DNA from: Flavobacteriales bacterium UBA2669
GTDB taxonomy: Bacteria; Bacteroidota; Bacteroidia; Flavobacteriales_E; Vicingaceae
NCBI GenBank assembly: GCA_002359215.1
Contig: DEMN01000012.1
Span: forward strand, 186,001 to 250,000
Direction of reading: 5' to 3'
DNA: 64,000 nt
The position numbers were made by a program, and so were the translations under genes. Shown piece by piece: positions 50,106 through 59,635 of the stretch (position 1 is the stretch's first letter; each line of letters begins with the position of its first letter). The notes beneath the pieces were generated by a model, which did not search any database, was not told the DNA's origin, and saw only the letters and a program-made list of their open reading frames with translations.

Positions 50106-52490
50106 TTAAAACTTTACTAATTTTTCTGTTTTCAGTAATGTAGTATCTCCAAAAACTTTAATAAAATAAATTCCGGAAGGGTAATTAGTATTTACTTGTA
50201 AAACATTACTGTTATTAATTGTTTTACTGTATATGACTTTTCCTGTTATATCGAAAATTTCAATATTAATTGTTTTGTAATCATTATTTTCAATAGCTAT
50301 ATTAATTACTTCATTAAATGGATTAGGATATGTTTTAATAATATTTGTTGTTTGTATTTCACTTACAGAGACTAAAGCAGAATCGTAAATAGCAAAACCA
50401 TCAAAACCAGCTTCAGCAATGTGACCAGCACCTTCATCCGTAGCTTTAACAATAAGTTGCATATTGGCGGTAAGTGGTAGATAATTAGTTATTTTAAATG
50501 ATTTATGTACCCATGTGGCAAAATTTGGAGTGTTAGCATCAGCATAATCTAATCTGGCTTCATTTATTCCATTAGTTAGGATAACTACCATAGAATCATC
50601 AGGATTTCCAGAACCACCACCATTAACAAACCATCTATCAAAGTGAATATAAGGATCTGTTGAAGAAGATAAATCAAAAATAGGAGAAGTTAAAACTACA
50701 GTTCCTCCGTCAATATCATCTGTTCCTGATTGTCCACCACCATTTCCAGTAACATAAGCTTGGTTCCCACAATCGGTATTAATATCATTACCAGGGTTTA
50801 CAGGAACACCACTTAAAAAAGTTCCTATAGGCACATCTCTTACCCAAAATCCAGAAGAAGGATTATTTAATGTTGAAGCTGTCCAACCTAAATTAAAATC
50901 AAAATCATCATAATAACCTACCTCCATAGAGTAAGTATAAGGATTTCCTGTTGAATTAATATTTTGGGTACTTAAGCAAACTGATTGATGCCCCCAATGA
51001 GCAATATTTACATCATAAGTAGCAGGAATAAAATTATTAATAGTAAAATTTCCTGACGCATTTGTAGTAACAGTAGTAGAGAATTGTGAGTTACTAAAAC
51101 GAATTTGAGCGTTAGCAATAGGGTTATTTGTAGTATTTTCAATTATTTGTCCACTAAGATTAAAAGGCTGTATAGGCTCTAACTGAATATTAATTGTAGT
51201 GGTTTGTCCAGAAGTAAGTACAACATTAAATACAGTATCAGGAATAAATCCAAATTTAGAATAAACAACATCATAAGTACCCGCATCAGCTATACCTGTT
51301 CTGTAGTCTCCATTAAGATTTGAAGTGGTGTTATTAGTTGTTGTTAGAATTTCAACATTTGCTCCACTAATTGGGGCAGAAGTGTTTAAGTTAGTAATGT
51401 TTCCTATTAAGTAAGCAGCTCTAACGTAGTTTGGACCTAAAACAAATAATCCATTTTCAATATCGCTTGCTAAAATAATGCCTGAAGGTAACCATGGGTA
51501 AGCTCCCCAACATCCGTTAAAGCCATCTCCACTAAATTGTGGGGAAGTATCATAATGCCCAACTTCTATCATGTTTGCAGGATCAGAAACATCATGAATG
51601 GTTACACCATCTCTATAGTAAGAAGTAATTAAGTAATTATTTAAAAAATGAGTATTGTGCGGAATCACATCTTGTCCTGGACTCGACTGTACTTTATCTA
51701 AAAAGGTTATGTTATTTAGATTACTTACATCATAAGCATCTATAAATGAGTTCTTTTTTTCATCAGTTGTAAAAACGGTTTGTCCATCATCTGAAAACCA
51801 AATATTGTGAGTAAAAAAATTAGAAGTTGGTTGTGTAGCCATAGTTGTAGGAGCACTTTTATTAGCAACATTAACCACTACAAAAATTCCATCATTAACA
51901 GCTGCTCCCCAAAGTGTATCTCCTCTGGCAACACCATCATGAAAATAGTAAGTATTGTATCTTCCTAATTCAATAGGAACTTTAGGGTTATTGGTTAAAT
52001 CTAACATAATAGCACCGCCAACTCCGTTATCAGCTCCAAAAATGTAGCATACGCCATTTTCGTCAATATATAAGTTATGAGCAGATTCAAAAGGATACGT
52101 ACTTCCTCCATAGCTGGTAACATTAGCAGCACTTAAAGCTCCTGGTAGCGGATTAATGTCAATAATCATCATTCCACCTGTATTTTCGTTTGTTATATAA
52201 ACGTGATTATTCCATGTTTTTAAATCTCTCCAAGTTGAGTTAGCACCCGGAGCAAAAAATACTTCTACCGGATTGGTTGGAGTAGTAACATCAACAATGG
52301 CAACACCTGTTTCAAAACCTACCAGAGCATACTCATTAACTCCTTTTTTAACTCCCCAAATATCATTTAACGCTCCTCGGCTTCCTGGAAATGTTAAGTT
52401 AGAGAGTAAGTTGATATTTTTACTAGATTGAGCATTGGCGGTTAAAGCTAAAACTAAAATTAAAAATACAATAGAGATTTTTTTGAACAT
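50106..52490 (-). CDS. Choice-of-anchor B family protein with T9SS type A sorting domain
   Basis: A 794-residue secreted surface or extracellular protein. A signal peptide (VFLILVLALTANAQ) is followed by a beta-propeller of LVIVD-type repeats (about 30-360: ALVGFETGVAIVDVTTP, TNENTGGMMIIDI, FDAY-like blades), which defines choice-of-anchor B proteins. Two carboxypeptidase-regulatory-like beta domains follow (about 365-515, ISGANVEILTTTNN and IANAQIRFSNSQ), then a jelly-roll domain (about 520-705, IHFDRWFVNGGGSGNPDDS). The last 80 residues are a type A sorting domain (TYPNPFNEVINIAI, GKVIYSKTINN, GIYFIKVFGDTT). The ligand is unknown. It sits in reverse orientation within the polysaccharide region. 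Confidence 0.93.
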   Translation of the reverse strand: MFKKISIVFLILVLALTANAQSSKNINLLSNLTFPGSRGALNDIWGVKKGVNEYALVGFETGVAIVDVTTPTNPVEVFFAPGANSTWRDLKTWNNHVYITNENTGGMMIIDINPLPGALSAANVTSYGGSTYPFESAHNLYIDENGVCYIFGADNGVGGAIMLDLTNNPKVPIELGRYNTYYFHDGVARGDTLWGAAVNDGIFVVVNVANKSAPTTMATQPTSNFFTHNIWFSDDGQTVFTTDEKKNSFIDAYDVSNLNNITFLDKVQSSPGQDVIPHNTHFLNNYLITSYYRDGVTIHDVSDPANMIEVGHYDTSPQFSGDGFNGCWGAYPWLPSGIILASDIENGLFVLGPNYVRAAYLIGNITNLNTSAPISGANVEILTTTNNTTSNLNGDYRTGIADAGTYDVVYSKFGFIPDTVFNVVLTSGQTTTINIQLEPIQPFNLSGQIIENTTNNPIANAQIRFSNSQFSTTVTTNASGNFTINNFIPATYDVNIAHWGHQSVCLSTQNINSTGNPYTYSMEVGYYDDFDFNLGWTASTLNNPSSGFWVRDVPIGTFLSGVPVNPGNDINTDCGNQAYVTGNGGGQSGTDDIDGGTVVLTSPIFDLSSSTDPYIHFDRWFVNGGGSGNPDDSMVVILTNGINEARLDYADANTPNFATWVHKSFKITNYLPLTANMQLIVKATDEGAGHIAEAGFDGFAIYDSALVSVSEIQTTNIIKTYPNPFNEVINIAIENNDYKTINIEIFDITGKVIYSKTINNSNVLQVNTNYPSGIYFIKVFGDTTLLKTEKLVKF

Positions 52491-52582
52491 GATTTTATTT
52501 ATTTTTTTAAAACTTTGTGCAAGATAAGATTATTAATTTTCAAAATAAATATAATTTAAAGGTATCTTTATAATCTTAAATG

Positions 52583-52590
52583 TATATTTG
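52583..52590 (+). promoter_or_regulatory. -7 element before the asparagine synthase gene (TATATTTG)
   Basis: TATATTTG matches TAnnTTTG and predicts a leader of about 27 nt before the ATG at 52624. No -33 TTG is found at normal spacing. Confidence 0.45.
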
Positions 52591-52623
52591 GTTTATAAAA
52601 AGCAACACAATAAATAAAGTTAT

Positions 52624-54552
52624 ATGTGCGGTATTGTAGGTGTAATTTCTTCTAAACAAATAGACCTTAAGCAGATAAAAATTGCTACTAATGTATTAGA
52701 TAAAAGAGGTCCGGATTGTCAGGCAACAGTTGCTTTTGAAAACATTGCACTAGGTCATGCTCGCTTATCTATTATAGATACCTCTGAAGGAGCTAACCAA
52801 CCGTTTCTTGATATTACTAAAAGGTATCTTATCATTTTTAATGGTGAGATTTATAATTATAAAGAATTAAGAATTGACTTAGAACAGTCAGGAATTGAGT
52901 TTAAAACAGAAAGCGATACAGAAGTGCTTTTATATCTGTATATTAAGTATGGGAAAGATTGCTTGGAAATGTTGAATGGCTTTTTTGCTTTTGCTGTTTA
53001 TGATAAAGAAAAGAAAAGCCTTTTTATTGCAAGAGATAGATATGGTATAAAACCCTTATTGTATTATTTTGATGGCGAAAAGTTTATTTTTTCATCTGAG
53101 TTAAAAGCTATCTTACAATTTAAAATTAATAAGTCCATTAATAAATTGAGCTTGTTTAATTATTTGCAATTTAATTATATACCATCAAATTCATGTATGC
53201 TTGAGCAAGTAAGTAAATTAGCTCCTGGAAGTTTCATGTTTATTGAAAATATTGATGAAATAAAAGAGGTGCAAGAAATCGAGTATTATTGCATTCCTTA
53301 TACAGAAAAAGAAACCATTCAAAAGTCGGCTTTAAATTATGATAAATCTAAAGAAAAACTTTATGAACTATTGCATGATGCGGTAGAGAAGAGATTAGTA
53401 GCTGATGTTCCTGTTGGTACTTTTTTAAGTGGTGGAGTAGATTCTTCAATTATTAGTTTAATTGCTAAGAAATATAAATCAGACCTAAATACATTTTCAA
53501 TTGGCTATAAAGATGAACCTTTTTTTGATGAAACGATTTATGCTAAAGCTGTTGCAGATAAAATAGGAAGTAAGCATCATGTTTTTTCGCTTACTAATGC
53601 TGAAATGTATGAGCATCTTAACGATATATTAGAAAGTATTGATGAGCCTTTTGCAGATTCTTCTGCAATTGCAGTTTATATTTTAAGTAAATATACCAAA
53701 AAACATGTTACAGTTGCTCTCTCTGGAGATGGTGCTGATGAATTATTTTCTGGCTATAATAAACACATGGCGGAATATAAAATTAGACATTTAGGAATGA
53801 AAGAGGCTTTGGTAAAGTTGGGATATCCGTTATGGAAAAGGTTGCCAAAATCTAGAAATACTAAAATCACTAACTTAAACAGGCAATTGTATAAATTTAG
53901 TTCAGGAGCAAATATGTCTCATAAAGACAGGTATTGGCTGTGGGCATCTATTATTAATGAAGAAAAATCTAATTATTTATTAAAAGAGGAATTGGTTTTT
54001 AATCCACAGCGACTAACAGATGACGCGTTTACTTACAAAAAACGTAAAGATGAATTGCTTAAGTATATCAGAAAAGATGGAGATTTAAATGATGTACTTT
54101 ATACAGATGCCAAAATGGTTTTGCCCAACGATATGCTTAGAAAAGTAGATATGATGAGTATGGCAAATAGCTTAGAGGTTAGGGTGCCTTTTATGGATCA
54201 TAGAATAGTAAATTTTGCTTTTAACCTTCCTAGAGCTTTTAAAATTAATGAGAATATGAAGAAAAAAATTCTTCAAGATGCTTTTTATGAAGAGTTACCG
54301 GAAGAAACCTATAATAGACCTAAACATGGCTTTGAGGTGCCACTTTTAAGTTGGTTTAAAAATGAACTTAAAACTACTATTTGCGATGATTTATTAAGTA
54401 AGGAGTTTATTGAGGAACAAGGAGTTTTTAATGTTTCGGCAATAGACGAATTGAAACAAAAATTATTCTCCAATAATCCGGAAGATACTCCGGCAACAGT
54501 TTGGGCAATTGTGGTTTTTAATACTTGGTGGAGAAAATATATAGCAGTATAA
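52624..54552 (+). CDS. asnB: Asparagine synthase (glutamine-hydrolysing), polysaccharide-cluster type
   Basis: A two-domain amidotransferase of 642 residues. The N-terminal nucleophile Cys2 (MCGIVGVISS) starts the glutaminase domain, with RGPDCQA, GHARLSIID and NGEIYNYKELR. The synthetase domain has the PPi-loop SGGVDSSIISL near 270, then SIDEPFADSSAIAVYILS and LSGDGADELFSGYNKH. Copies located in exopolysaccharide clusters, as here, may amidate a sugar uronic acid or another carboxylate instead of aspartate; which applies is not readable. It precedes the glycosyltransferase gene by 18 bases. Confidence 0.93.
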   Translation: MCGIVGVISSKQIDLKQIKIATNVLDKRGPDCQATVAFENIALGHARLSIIDTSEGANQPFLDITKRYLIIFNGEIYNYKELRIDLEQSGIEFKTESDTEVLLYLYIKYGKDCLEMLNGFFAFAVYDKEKKSLFIARDRYGIKPLLYYFDGEKFIFSSELKAILQFKINKSINKLSLFNYLQFNYIPSNSCMLEQVSKLAPGSFMFIENIDEIKEVQEIEYYCIPYTEKETIQKSALNYDKSKEKLYELLHDAVEKRLVADVPVGTFLSGGVDSSIISLIAKKYKSDLNTFSIGYKDEPFFDETIYAKAVADKIGSKHHVFSLTNAEMYEHLNDILESIDEPFADSSAIAVYILSKYTKKHVTVALSGDGADELFSGYNKHMAEYKIRHLGMKEALVKLGYPLWKRLPKSRNTKITNLNRQLYKFSSGANMSHKDRYWLWASIINEEKSNYLLKEELVFNPQRLTDDAFTYKKRKDELLKYIRKDGDLNDVLYTDAKMVLPNDMLRKVDMMSMANSLEVRVPFMDHRIVNFAFNLPRAFKINENMKKKILQDAFYEELPEETYNRPKHGFEVPLLSWFKNELKTTICDDLLSKEFIEEQGVFNVSAIDELKQKLFSNNPEDTPATVWAIVVFNTWWRKYIAV

Positions 54553-54570
54553 ATTTAACTTGATAATTAA

Positions 54571-55776
54571 TTGAAGGAAAAAATAAAAATACTAAGAATA
54601 ATTAATCGCTTTAATTTAGGAGGTCCCACTTTTAATGCAGCTTATTTAACCAAATATATTGGTGATGAGTTTGAAACCTTATTAATAGGAGGAGAAAAAG
54701 ATGAAACAGAAGAGAGTTCAACTTTTATATTGGATAGTTTACATTTAACACCAACCATTATTTCTGAAATGAAGCGAGAAATTGGTTTTAAAGAAGATAA
54801 AATAGCGTATAAAAAATTAAAAGATATCATTAAAGAATTTCAGCCCGATATTGTACACACACACGCATCAAAAGCTGGTACTTTGGGGAGAATGGCGGCT
54901 TATAAATGTAAAGTACCTGTAATTGTTCATACCTTTCATGGGCATGTTTTCCATTCTTATTTTGGTAAAACAAAAACTGTTTTTTATAAAAACATAGAAC
55001 GCTATTTAGCTAAAAAATCTACTAAAATTATTGCTATTAGTGATATTCAAAAAAAGGAACTAACCCGACAATATAGAATTTGTAATAAAAATAAAGTTGC
55101 AGTTGTTCCTCTAGGGTTTGATTTAAGCAGGTTTCAAGAAGATTATGAATCGAAGAGAAATGATTTTAGGCAACATTATTTGCTTGAAGACGATGAAATT
55201 ACTATTGGGATTATTGGTAGGTTGGTTCCAATTAAAAATCATACCTTATTTTTAGAAGCGATAGATCAACTTTTGAAAAAAACCACCAAGAAAGTAAGGG
55301 TTTTTATTATTGGAGATGGTGAAGAAAAAGAAAACTTAACTCAGTATTGCAAGGAACTTCATTTAGATTTTACTGAATTCAATCAACAGAAAAAGAAAGC
55401 CACTATTACATTTACTTCTTGGATTAAGAATGTAGATTGGGTAAATGCAGGATTAGATATTATTGCTTTATCTTCTTTAAATGAAGGTACACCTGTAAGC
55501 CTAATTGAAGCACAAGCAGCAAACAACCCGATAGTAACAACCAACGTTGGTGGTGTTGAAAACGTAGTGTTGAAAGATAAAACAGGACTTATTGTTTCAT
55601 CAGGAGATAAGCAAGCTTTTTCTGAAGCACTCTTGAAATTGGTTGAAAATGATGCATTGAGAAAGCAAATGAGTGAAAAAGGTTGGGAATTTGTGAAAGA
55701 AAAATTTCATTACGAAAGGTTAGTGAATGATATGAGAGAATTGTATTTTTCCTTGTTAGAGAACAATAAAAAATAA
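54571..55776 (+). CDS. Glycosyltransferase, GT-B fold (family 4 type)
   Basis: A cytosolic transferase of 401 residues adding a sugar to a growing lipid-linked polysaccharide. The N-terminal acceptor domain includes RFNLGGPTFNAAYLTKY and DIVHTHASKAGTLGRMAAYK. The C-terminal donor domain has GIIGRLVPIKNHTLFLEA and the EX7E-like element in SSLNEGTPVSLIEAQAANN. The donor sugar cannot be deduced. The start is TTG at 54571; no ATG lies near and the N-terminus from TTG aligns well with the family. It belongs to the asnB-Wza-Wzc group. Confidence 0.9.
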   Translation: MKEKIKILRIINRFNLGGPTFNAAYLTKYIGDEFETLLIGGEKDETEESSTFILDSLHLTPTIISEMKREIGFKEDKIAYKKLKDIIKEFQPDIVHTHASKAGTLGRMAAYKCKVPVIVHTFHGHVFHSYFGKTKTVFYKNIERYLAKKSTKIIAISDIQKKELTRQYRICNKNKVAVVPLGFDLSRFQEDYESKRNDFRQHYLLEDDEITIGIIGRLVPIKNHTLFLEAIDQLLKKTTKKVRVFIIGDGEEKENLTQYCKELHLDFTEFNQQKKKATITFTSWIKNVDWVNAGLDIIALSSLNEGTPVSLIEAQAANNPIVTTNVGGVENVVLKDKTGLIVSSGDKQAFSEALLKLVENDALRKQMSEKGWEFVKEKFHYERLVNDMRELYFSLLENNKK

Positions 55777-55804
55777 ATTTATCAATTTTTACAATCAATT
55801 TTTA

Positions 55805-55812
55805 TAGTTTTG
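55805..55812 (+). promoter_or_regulatory. -7 element before the Wza-like gene (TAGTTTTG)
   Basis: TAGTTTTG matches TAnnTTTG, with a predicted leader of about 53 nt before the ATG at 55872. No -33 TTG is seen at 17-23 nt. Confidence 0.4.
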
Positions 55813-55871
55813 TCATATAGTGTAAGTTAAGAATTTATCATTAACAATTATAATTTGTTAAATATCTAGAT

Positions 55872-56651
55872 ATGAAATTGAATATTTTAAAATGGACATT
55901 AGGTCTGTTGGTGGTAATATCATTCGTGAGTTGTAACTATAACTCCAACAGGATGTTAAAAACTCCTAAAGATTATAAGTTTGCAGCACCGCCAACCGAT
56001 AGTAATCCTTTATATGTAATTGCAGTAAGTGATATCTTAGAGTTTAAACTTTATACTAATGATGGAACTTCTTTGGTAGATTTTACCGCTATTGATGGAG
56101 GTGGAGCAGGAGTAGCAAGACAACAAGTAGGTCAGGTTCAATATTTAATAGATTATGATGGTTTTTGTAAACTACCAATAGTGGGAAGGATTGAATTGAG
56201 AGGAAAAACACTAAGAGAAGCAGAAAAACATTTAGAAGAAATTTATTCGAAATATTATATTAAACCATTTGTTGTTTTGAGAGTTCAAAACAGAAGAGTA
56301 ACTGTCTTTACAGGTGGAGGAGGAAGCGGAAAAGTGGTGCCACTTACTAATGAAAATGTAACTTTAATAGAAGCACTAGGATTGGCAGGAGGTTTAACTA
56401 ACGATTCTAAAGCTAAGAGAATCAAAGTTGTAAGAGGAGATTTAAGTAATCCGCAAGTATTTTTATTTGACTTGAGTACGATTGATGGATTAAAAACCAT
56501 TGACTTTCCGCTACAAGCAAATGACATAATTTATGTTGAGTTTAGAAATAATTTTGTGAGAGAAGCAATTAGAGATATAGCTCCAATAGTTAGTTTAATA
56601 ACCAGTACATTAACGCTTATTATTGTTATAGATAGGCTAGGTGCTGAATAA
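55872..56651 (+). CDS. Polysaccharide export outer-membrane lipoprotein (Wza-like)
   Basis: The outer-membrane channel component of a Wzx/Wzy-type exporter. A lipoprotein signal (LGLLVVISFVSC) gives lipidation at Cys21. The Poly_export domain (about 50-130) contains AVSDILEFKLYTNDG, YDGFCKLPIVGRIEL and RGKTLREAEKHLEEIYSKYY. One SLBB domain follows (about 135-215; VVRGDLSNPQVFLFDLS). A C-terminal hydrophobic helix (IAPIVSLITSTLTLIIVIDR) ends the protein. The length of 259 residues is shorter than E. coli Wza (about 380). It precedes the Wzc-like kinase by 10 bases. Confidence 0.92.
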   Translation: MKLNILKWTLGLLVVISFVSCNYNSNRMLKTPKDYKFAAPPTDSNPLYVIAVSDILEFKLYTNDGTSLVDFTAIDGGGAGVARQQVGQVQYLIDYDGFCKLPIVGRIELRGKTLREAEKHLEEIYSKYYIKPFVVLRVQNRRVTVFTGGGGSGKVVPLTNENVTLIEALGLAGGLTNDSKAKRIKVVRGDLSNPQVFLFDLSTIDGLKTIDFPLQANDIIYVEFRNNFVREAIRDIAPIVSLITSTLTLIIVIDRLGAE

Positions 56652-56661
56652 TTAAAAATTA

Positions 56662-59079
56662 ATGCAAGAAGATCAATTTGCACACAAAAAAGAGGTAGTA
56701 TCTAACTTTAATACAGAGTTAGATATTATTTTATTATTGAAAGTTTTTAAAAAGACTTTTATCTATTTTGTGGGTATTATTGCTATATGCGTTACATTAT
56801 CACTTATCTATTTAAGATATACGGTACCTATTTATCAGTCTAAATTAGTGTTGCAAGTAGGAAGTGAAAATACTGCCAACAAAGTACTTCAGGTTGATAA
56901 TTTTAGTAAAACAGAAGATGTAGCAAAAGATGTAGAATTGTTGAGATCTAAACTATTACTTAAAAGAGCTTTAAGTAAACTACCTTTAGAAGTTAGCTAT
57001 TTTAACCAAGGAAAAATTTTAGAGTATGAGTTGTATAAAAACTCGCCTTTTAAAGTTTTTTTTGAAGTAAAAGACTCTTCAGTTTTAGGTAAAAAGTTCT
57101 ATATAGAAAAAACTAATAACGAAAAATTCAATTTATTCCAATCTGAAAAATTAATAGGAGAGTTTAGCTCTAATGTGCCAATTGAATTAAAAGAGGTTAC
57201 TTTAAGAATTGTTTTTGATAACTATAATGAGTTTGGTGCTGACAAAAATAATTCTATGTTTTTTGCGATAAACGATTTAGAAGCATTAACCAATAAATAT
57301 ATTCAACAATTAGGAGTCTTTCCGTTAAACCCATCAGCTAAAACTATTAGTATTTCATTTAATGATAATAATGCGCTTAAAACATCTGATATAATTACCT
57401 CTTTGGCTAATGAATATATTTTATATGATATTGAAGAAAGAAGTAAAAGTTCTAAGAAAATCATTCAGTTTTTAGATAACCAATTGGATAAGTATTATAA
57501 TAAAGTAAAACTTTCTGAGAATAGAATTCAAGATTTTCAAACTTCTAAAAAAATTGGAAACCCAAATGAAGTTTCTTCTATATACTTAGACAAAATTAAT
57601 CGTTTCGAAAATCAATTAATAGATATCGATTTTCAAACGAGTGTATTAAAAGAAATAAGTAAATCGGTAACTGGAAAAATTAATACGATAGATGTATATA
57701 ATTTATTGCCAACTCTTACAGGAACAGAATATGAAGCAAGTATTACGGCATTAATTACAAATCTTCAAAGTTTAATGGTTCAAAAACAAAATTTGCTTAG
57801 TGAGGTAACTGTAAATAGTGGAAGTATTAAGTCTTTGGAAAATCAAATTGATGTTCAAAAACAAATATTATTTACAACTATAAACTCACTAATTACTAAA
57901 TTGGAACTCAGAAGAAAAGAAGTAGTTAAAAAAGTAAATGAAATACAAGCTAAATACTTGACAGTTCCAGCAAATGAATTAGAATATGCCCGTTTGCAAA
58001 GGGTTTTATCTATAGATGAGAAATTTTTTACTTTATTAATGGAAAAACGAACTGAATATTCGATTTCAGAAGCAGGTTTTGTTCCTCAACATACTATATT
58101 AGACAAAGCAAATGTGCCAACATTGCCTATGTCTCCAAATAGAAACCTTATTTTGATTACAGGTGTTTTATTAGGGGTTGTAATTAGTTTGGTATTATTA
58201 ATCATTAGGTATATTTTTAAAAATACCATTTCAACAATAGATGAAATTAATAGACATATCAAATCTTCTGTAGGATTTTTAGGAAACATTCCATTGTACC
58301 ATAATAAAATACCCGTTTCTCAGCTGGTAATTAACAGAGAACCCAAGTCTGTTATTTCAGAATCGTTTAGATCGGTACGTTCTAATTTACAGTTTATAAC
58401 AAGTAATAATCAGAAGAAAACAATTGCCGTAACATCAACTATTTCCGGAGAAGGAAAAACATTTTGTGCTATAAACTTAGCCGGAATTATTGCTATGTCG
58501 GGTAAAAAAGTGGTAATTATAGATTTGGATATGAGAAGACCCAAAATTCATATTGGTTTTGGTGTTAAAAATACTAGCGGAATGAGTACCATTTTAATTA
58601 ATAAAAGTGAAATTGAAGAGTGTATTCATAAAAGTGAACTGGAAAATTTAGATTTTATCACTTCAGGACCAATTCCACCTAATCCATCAGAATTAATTAT
58701 TGGAGGAGGGATAGAAAATTTAATAAATACACTTAAAAATAAATATGGATATGATTATGTGGTAGTTGATAACCCACCAATAGGTTTGGTTTCGGATGCT
58801 ATGGAAACATTAAAGTTTGCCGATTATCCTATTTATGTATTTAAAAGCGAATATTCTAGAAAGAATTTCATCAATAATATAGATAAGTTAGTAATTGAAA
58901 ATGAAATTTCTAAACTATCTATCATTCTTAATGGGGTAGACTTTAGAGACAAATTCTATAGTTATGGGTATAATTATAGTTATAGCTACGGAAGTAAAAA
59001 TAGTTACTATTATGATGGAAGTGAAGAATCAGCTTCATTTTTTGATAGGTTATTAAAGAAAGTTGGGCTAAAAAAATAA
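56662..59079 (+). CDS. Polysaccharide biosynthesis tyrosine autokinase (Wzc-like)
   Basis: An inner-membrane co-polymerase and BY-kinase controlling chain length and export. The N-terminal Wzz region spans two transmembrane helices (about 36-56 and 497-517), with a long periplasmic coiled-coil section between. The cytoplasmic kinase (about 570-780) has Walker A STISGEGKTFCAINLAG, Walker A' VVIIDLDMRRPKIH and Walker B YVVVDNPPIGLVSDA. The C-terminus is a tyrosine cluster (YSYGYNYSYSYGSKNSYYY), the autophosphorylation site. The length of 805 residues is normal for the fused form. Its partner Wza is upstream. Confidence 0.95.
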   Translation: MQEDQFAHKKEVVSNFNTELDIILLLKVFKKTFIYFVGIIAICVTLSLIYLRYTVPIYQSKLVLQVGSENTANKVLQVDNFSKTEDVAKDVELLRSKLLLKRALSKLPLEVSYFNQGKILEYELYKNSPFKVFFEVKDSSVLGKKFYIEKTNNEKFNLFQSEKLIGEFSSNVPIELKEVTLRIVFDNYNEFGADKNNSMFFAINDLEALTNKYIQQLGVFPLNPSAKTISISFNDNNALKTSDIITSLANEYILYDIEERSKSSKKIIQFLDNQLDKYYNKVKLSENRIQDFQTSKKIGNPNEVSSIYLDKINRFENQLIDIDFQTSVLKEISKSVTGKINTIDVYNLLPTLTGTEYEASITALITNLQSLMVQKQNLLSEVTVNSGSIKSLENQIDVQKQILFTTINSLITKLELRRKEVVKKVNEIQAKYLTVPANELEYARLQRVLSIDEKFFTLLMEKRTEYSISEAGFVPQHTILDKANVPTLPMSPNRNLILITGVLLGVVISLVLLIIRYIFKNTISTIDEINRHIKSSVGFLGNIPLYHNKIPVSQLVINREPKSVISESFRSVRSNLQFITSNNQKKTIAVTSTISGEGKTFCAINLAGIIAMSGKKVVIIDLDMRRPKIHIGFGVKNTSGMSTILINKSEIEECIHKSELENLDFITSGPIPPNPSELIIGGGIENLINTLKNKYGYDYVVVDNPPIGLVSDAMETLKFADYPIYVFKSEYSRKNFINNIDKLVIENEISKLSIILNGVDFRDKFYSYGYNYSYSYGSKNSYYYDGSEESASFFDRLLKKVGLKK

Positions 59080-59092
59080 AGAATAGGATTAA

Positions 59093-59635
59093 ATGAATTT
59101 TATTAAGACAGCTATTGAAGGTATAATAATTATTGAGCCACTTGTTTTTGAGGATGAAAGAGGACATTTTTTTGAATATTATCAAAAAGAATTGTTTGTA
59201 AACAATGGAATAACAACAGAATTTGTTCAAGATAATCAGTCCTTATCTCAAAAAGGTGTATTAAGAGGTCTTCATTTTCAAGCTCCACCTTATGCACAAG
59301 CTAAGTTAATAAGAGTAATTAAGGGAGCTGTATTAGATGTAGCGGTTGATATCAGAAAAAAATCTCCAACCTATGGAAGGCATGTTGCTGTTGAACTTTC
59401 CGAAAACAATAAGAAAACACTTTATATTCCTGAAGGATTTGCACATGGATTTCTTACCTTAACAGATAATACTATTTTTTCATACAAATGCTCTAATTAC
59501 TATAACAAATCATCAGAAGGATCTTTGTTATGGGATGATCAAGATTTAGCTATTAATTGGGGAATTACAACACCTGTTTTATCAGAAAAAGATAAAAAAG
59601 CATCTGCCTTAAAATTATTCTCAACACCTTTCTAG
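59093..59635 (+). CDS. rfbC: dTDP-4-dehydrorhamnose 3,5-epimerase
   Basis: The third enzyme of dTDP-L-rhamnose synthesis, epimerising at C3 and C5. A cupin fold of 180 residues has the signature PLVFEDERGHFFEYYQKELF, DNQSLSQKGVLRGLHFQ (catalytic His within RGLHFQ), KLIRVIKGAVLDVAVDIRKK, and EGFAHGFLTL, which supplies the second conserved His. No rfbA, rfbB or rfbD lies beside it in the window. It is placed 13 bases after Wzc and directly abuts the WecA-like gene (59635/59636). Confidence 0.95.
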   Translation: MNFIKTAIEGIIIIEPLVFEDERGHFFEYYQKELFVNNGITTEFVQDNQSLSQKGVLRGLHFQAPPYAQAKLIRVIKGAVLDVAVDIRKKSPTYGRHVAVELSENNKKTLYIPEGFAHGFLTLTDNTIFSYKCSNYYNKSSEGSLLWDDQDLAINWGITTPVLSEKDKKASALKLFSTPF

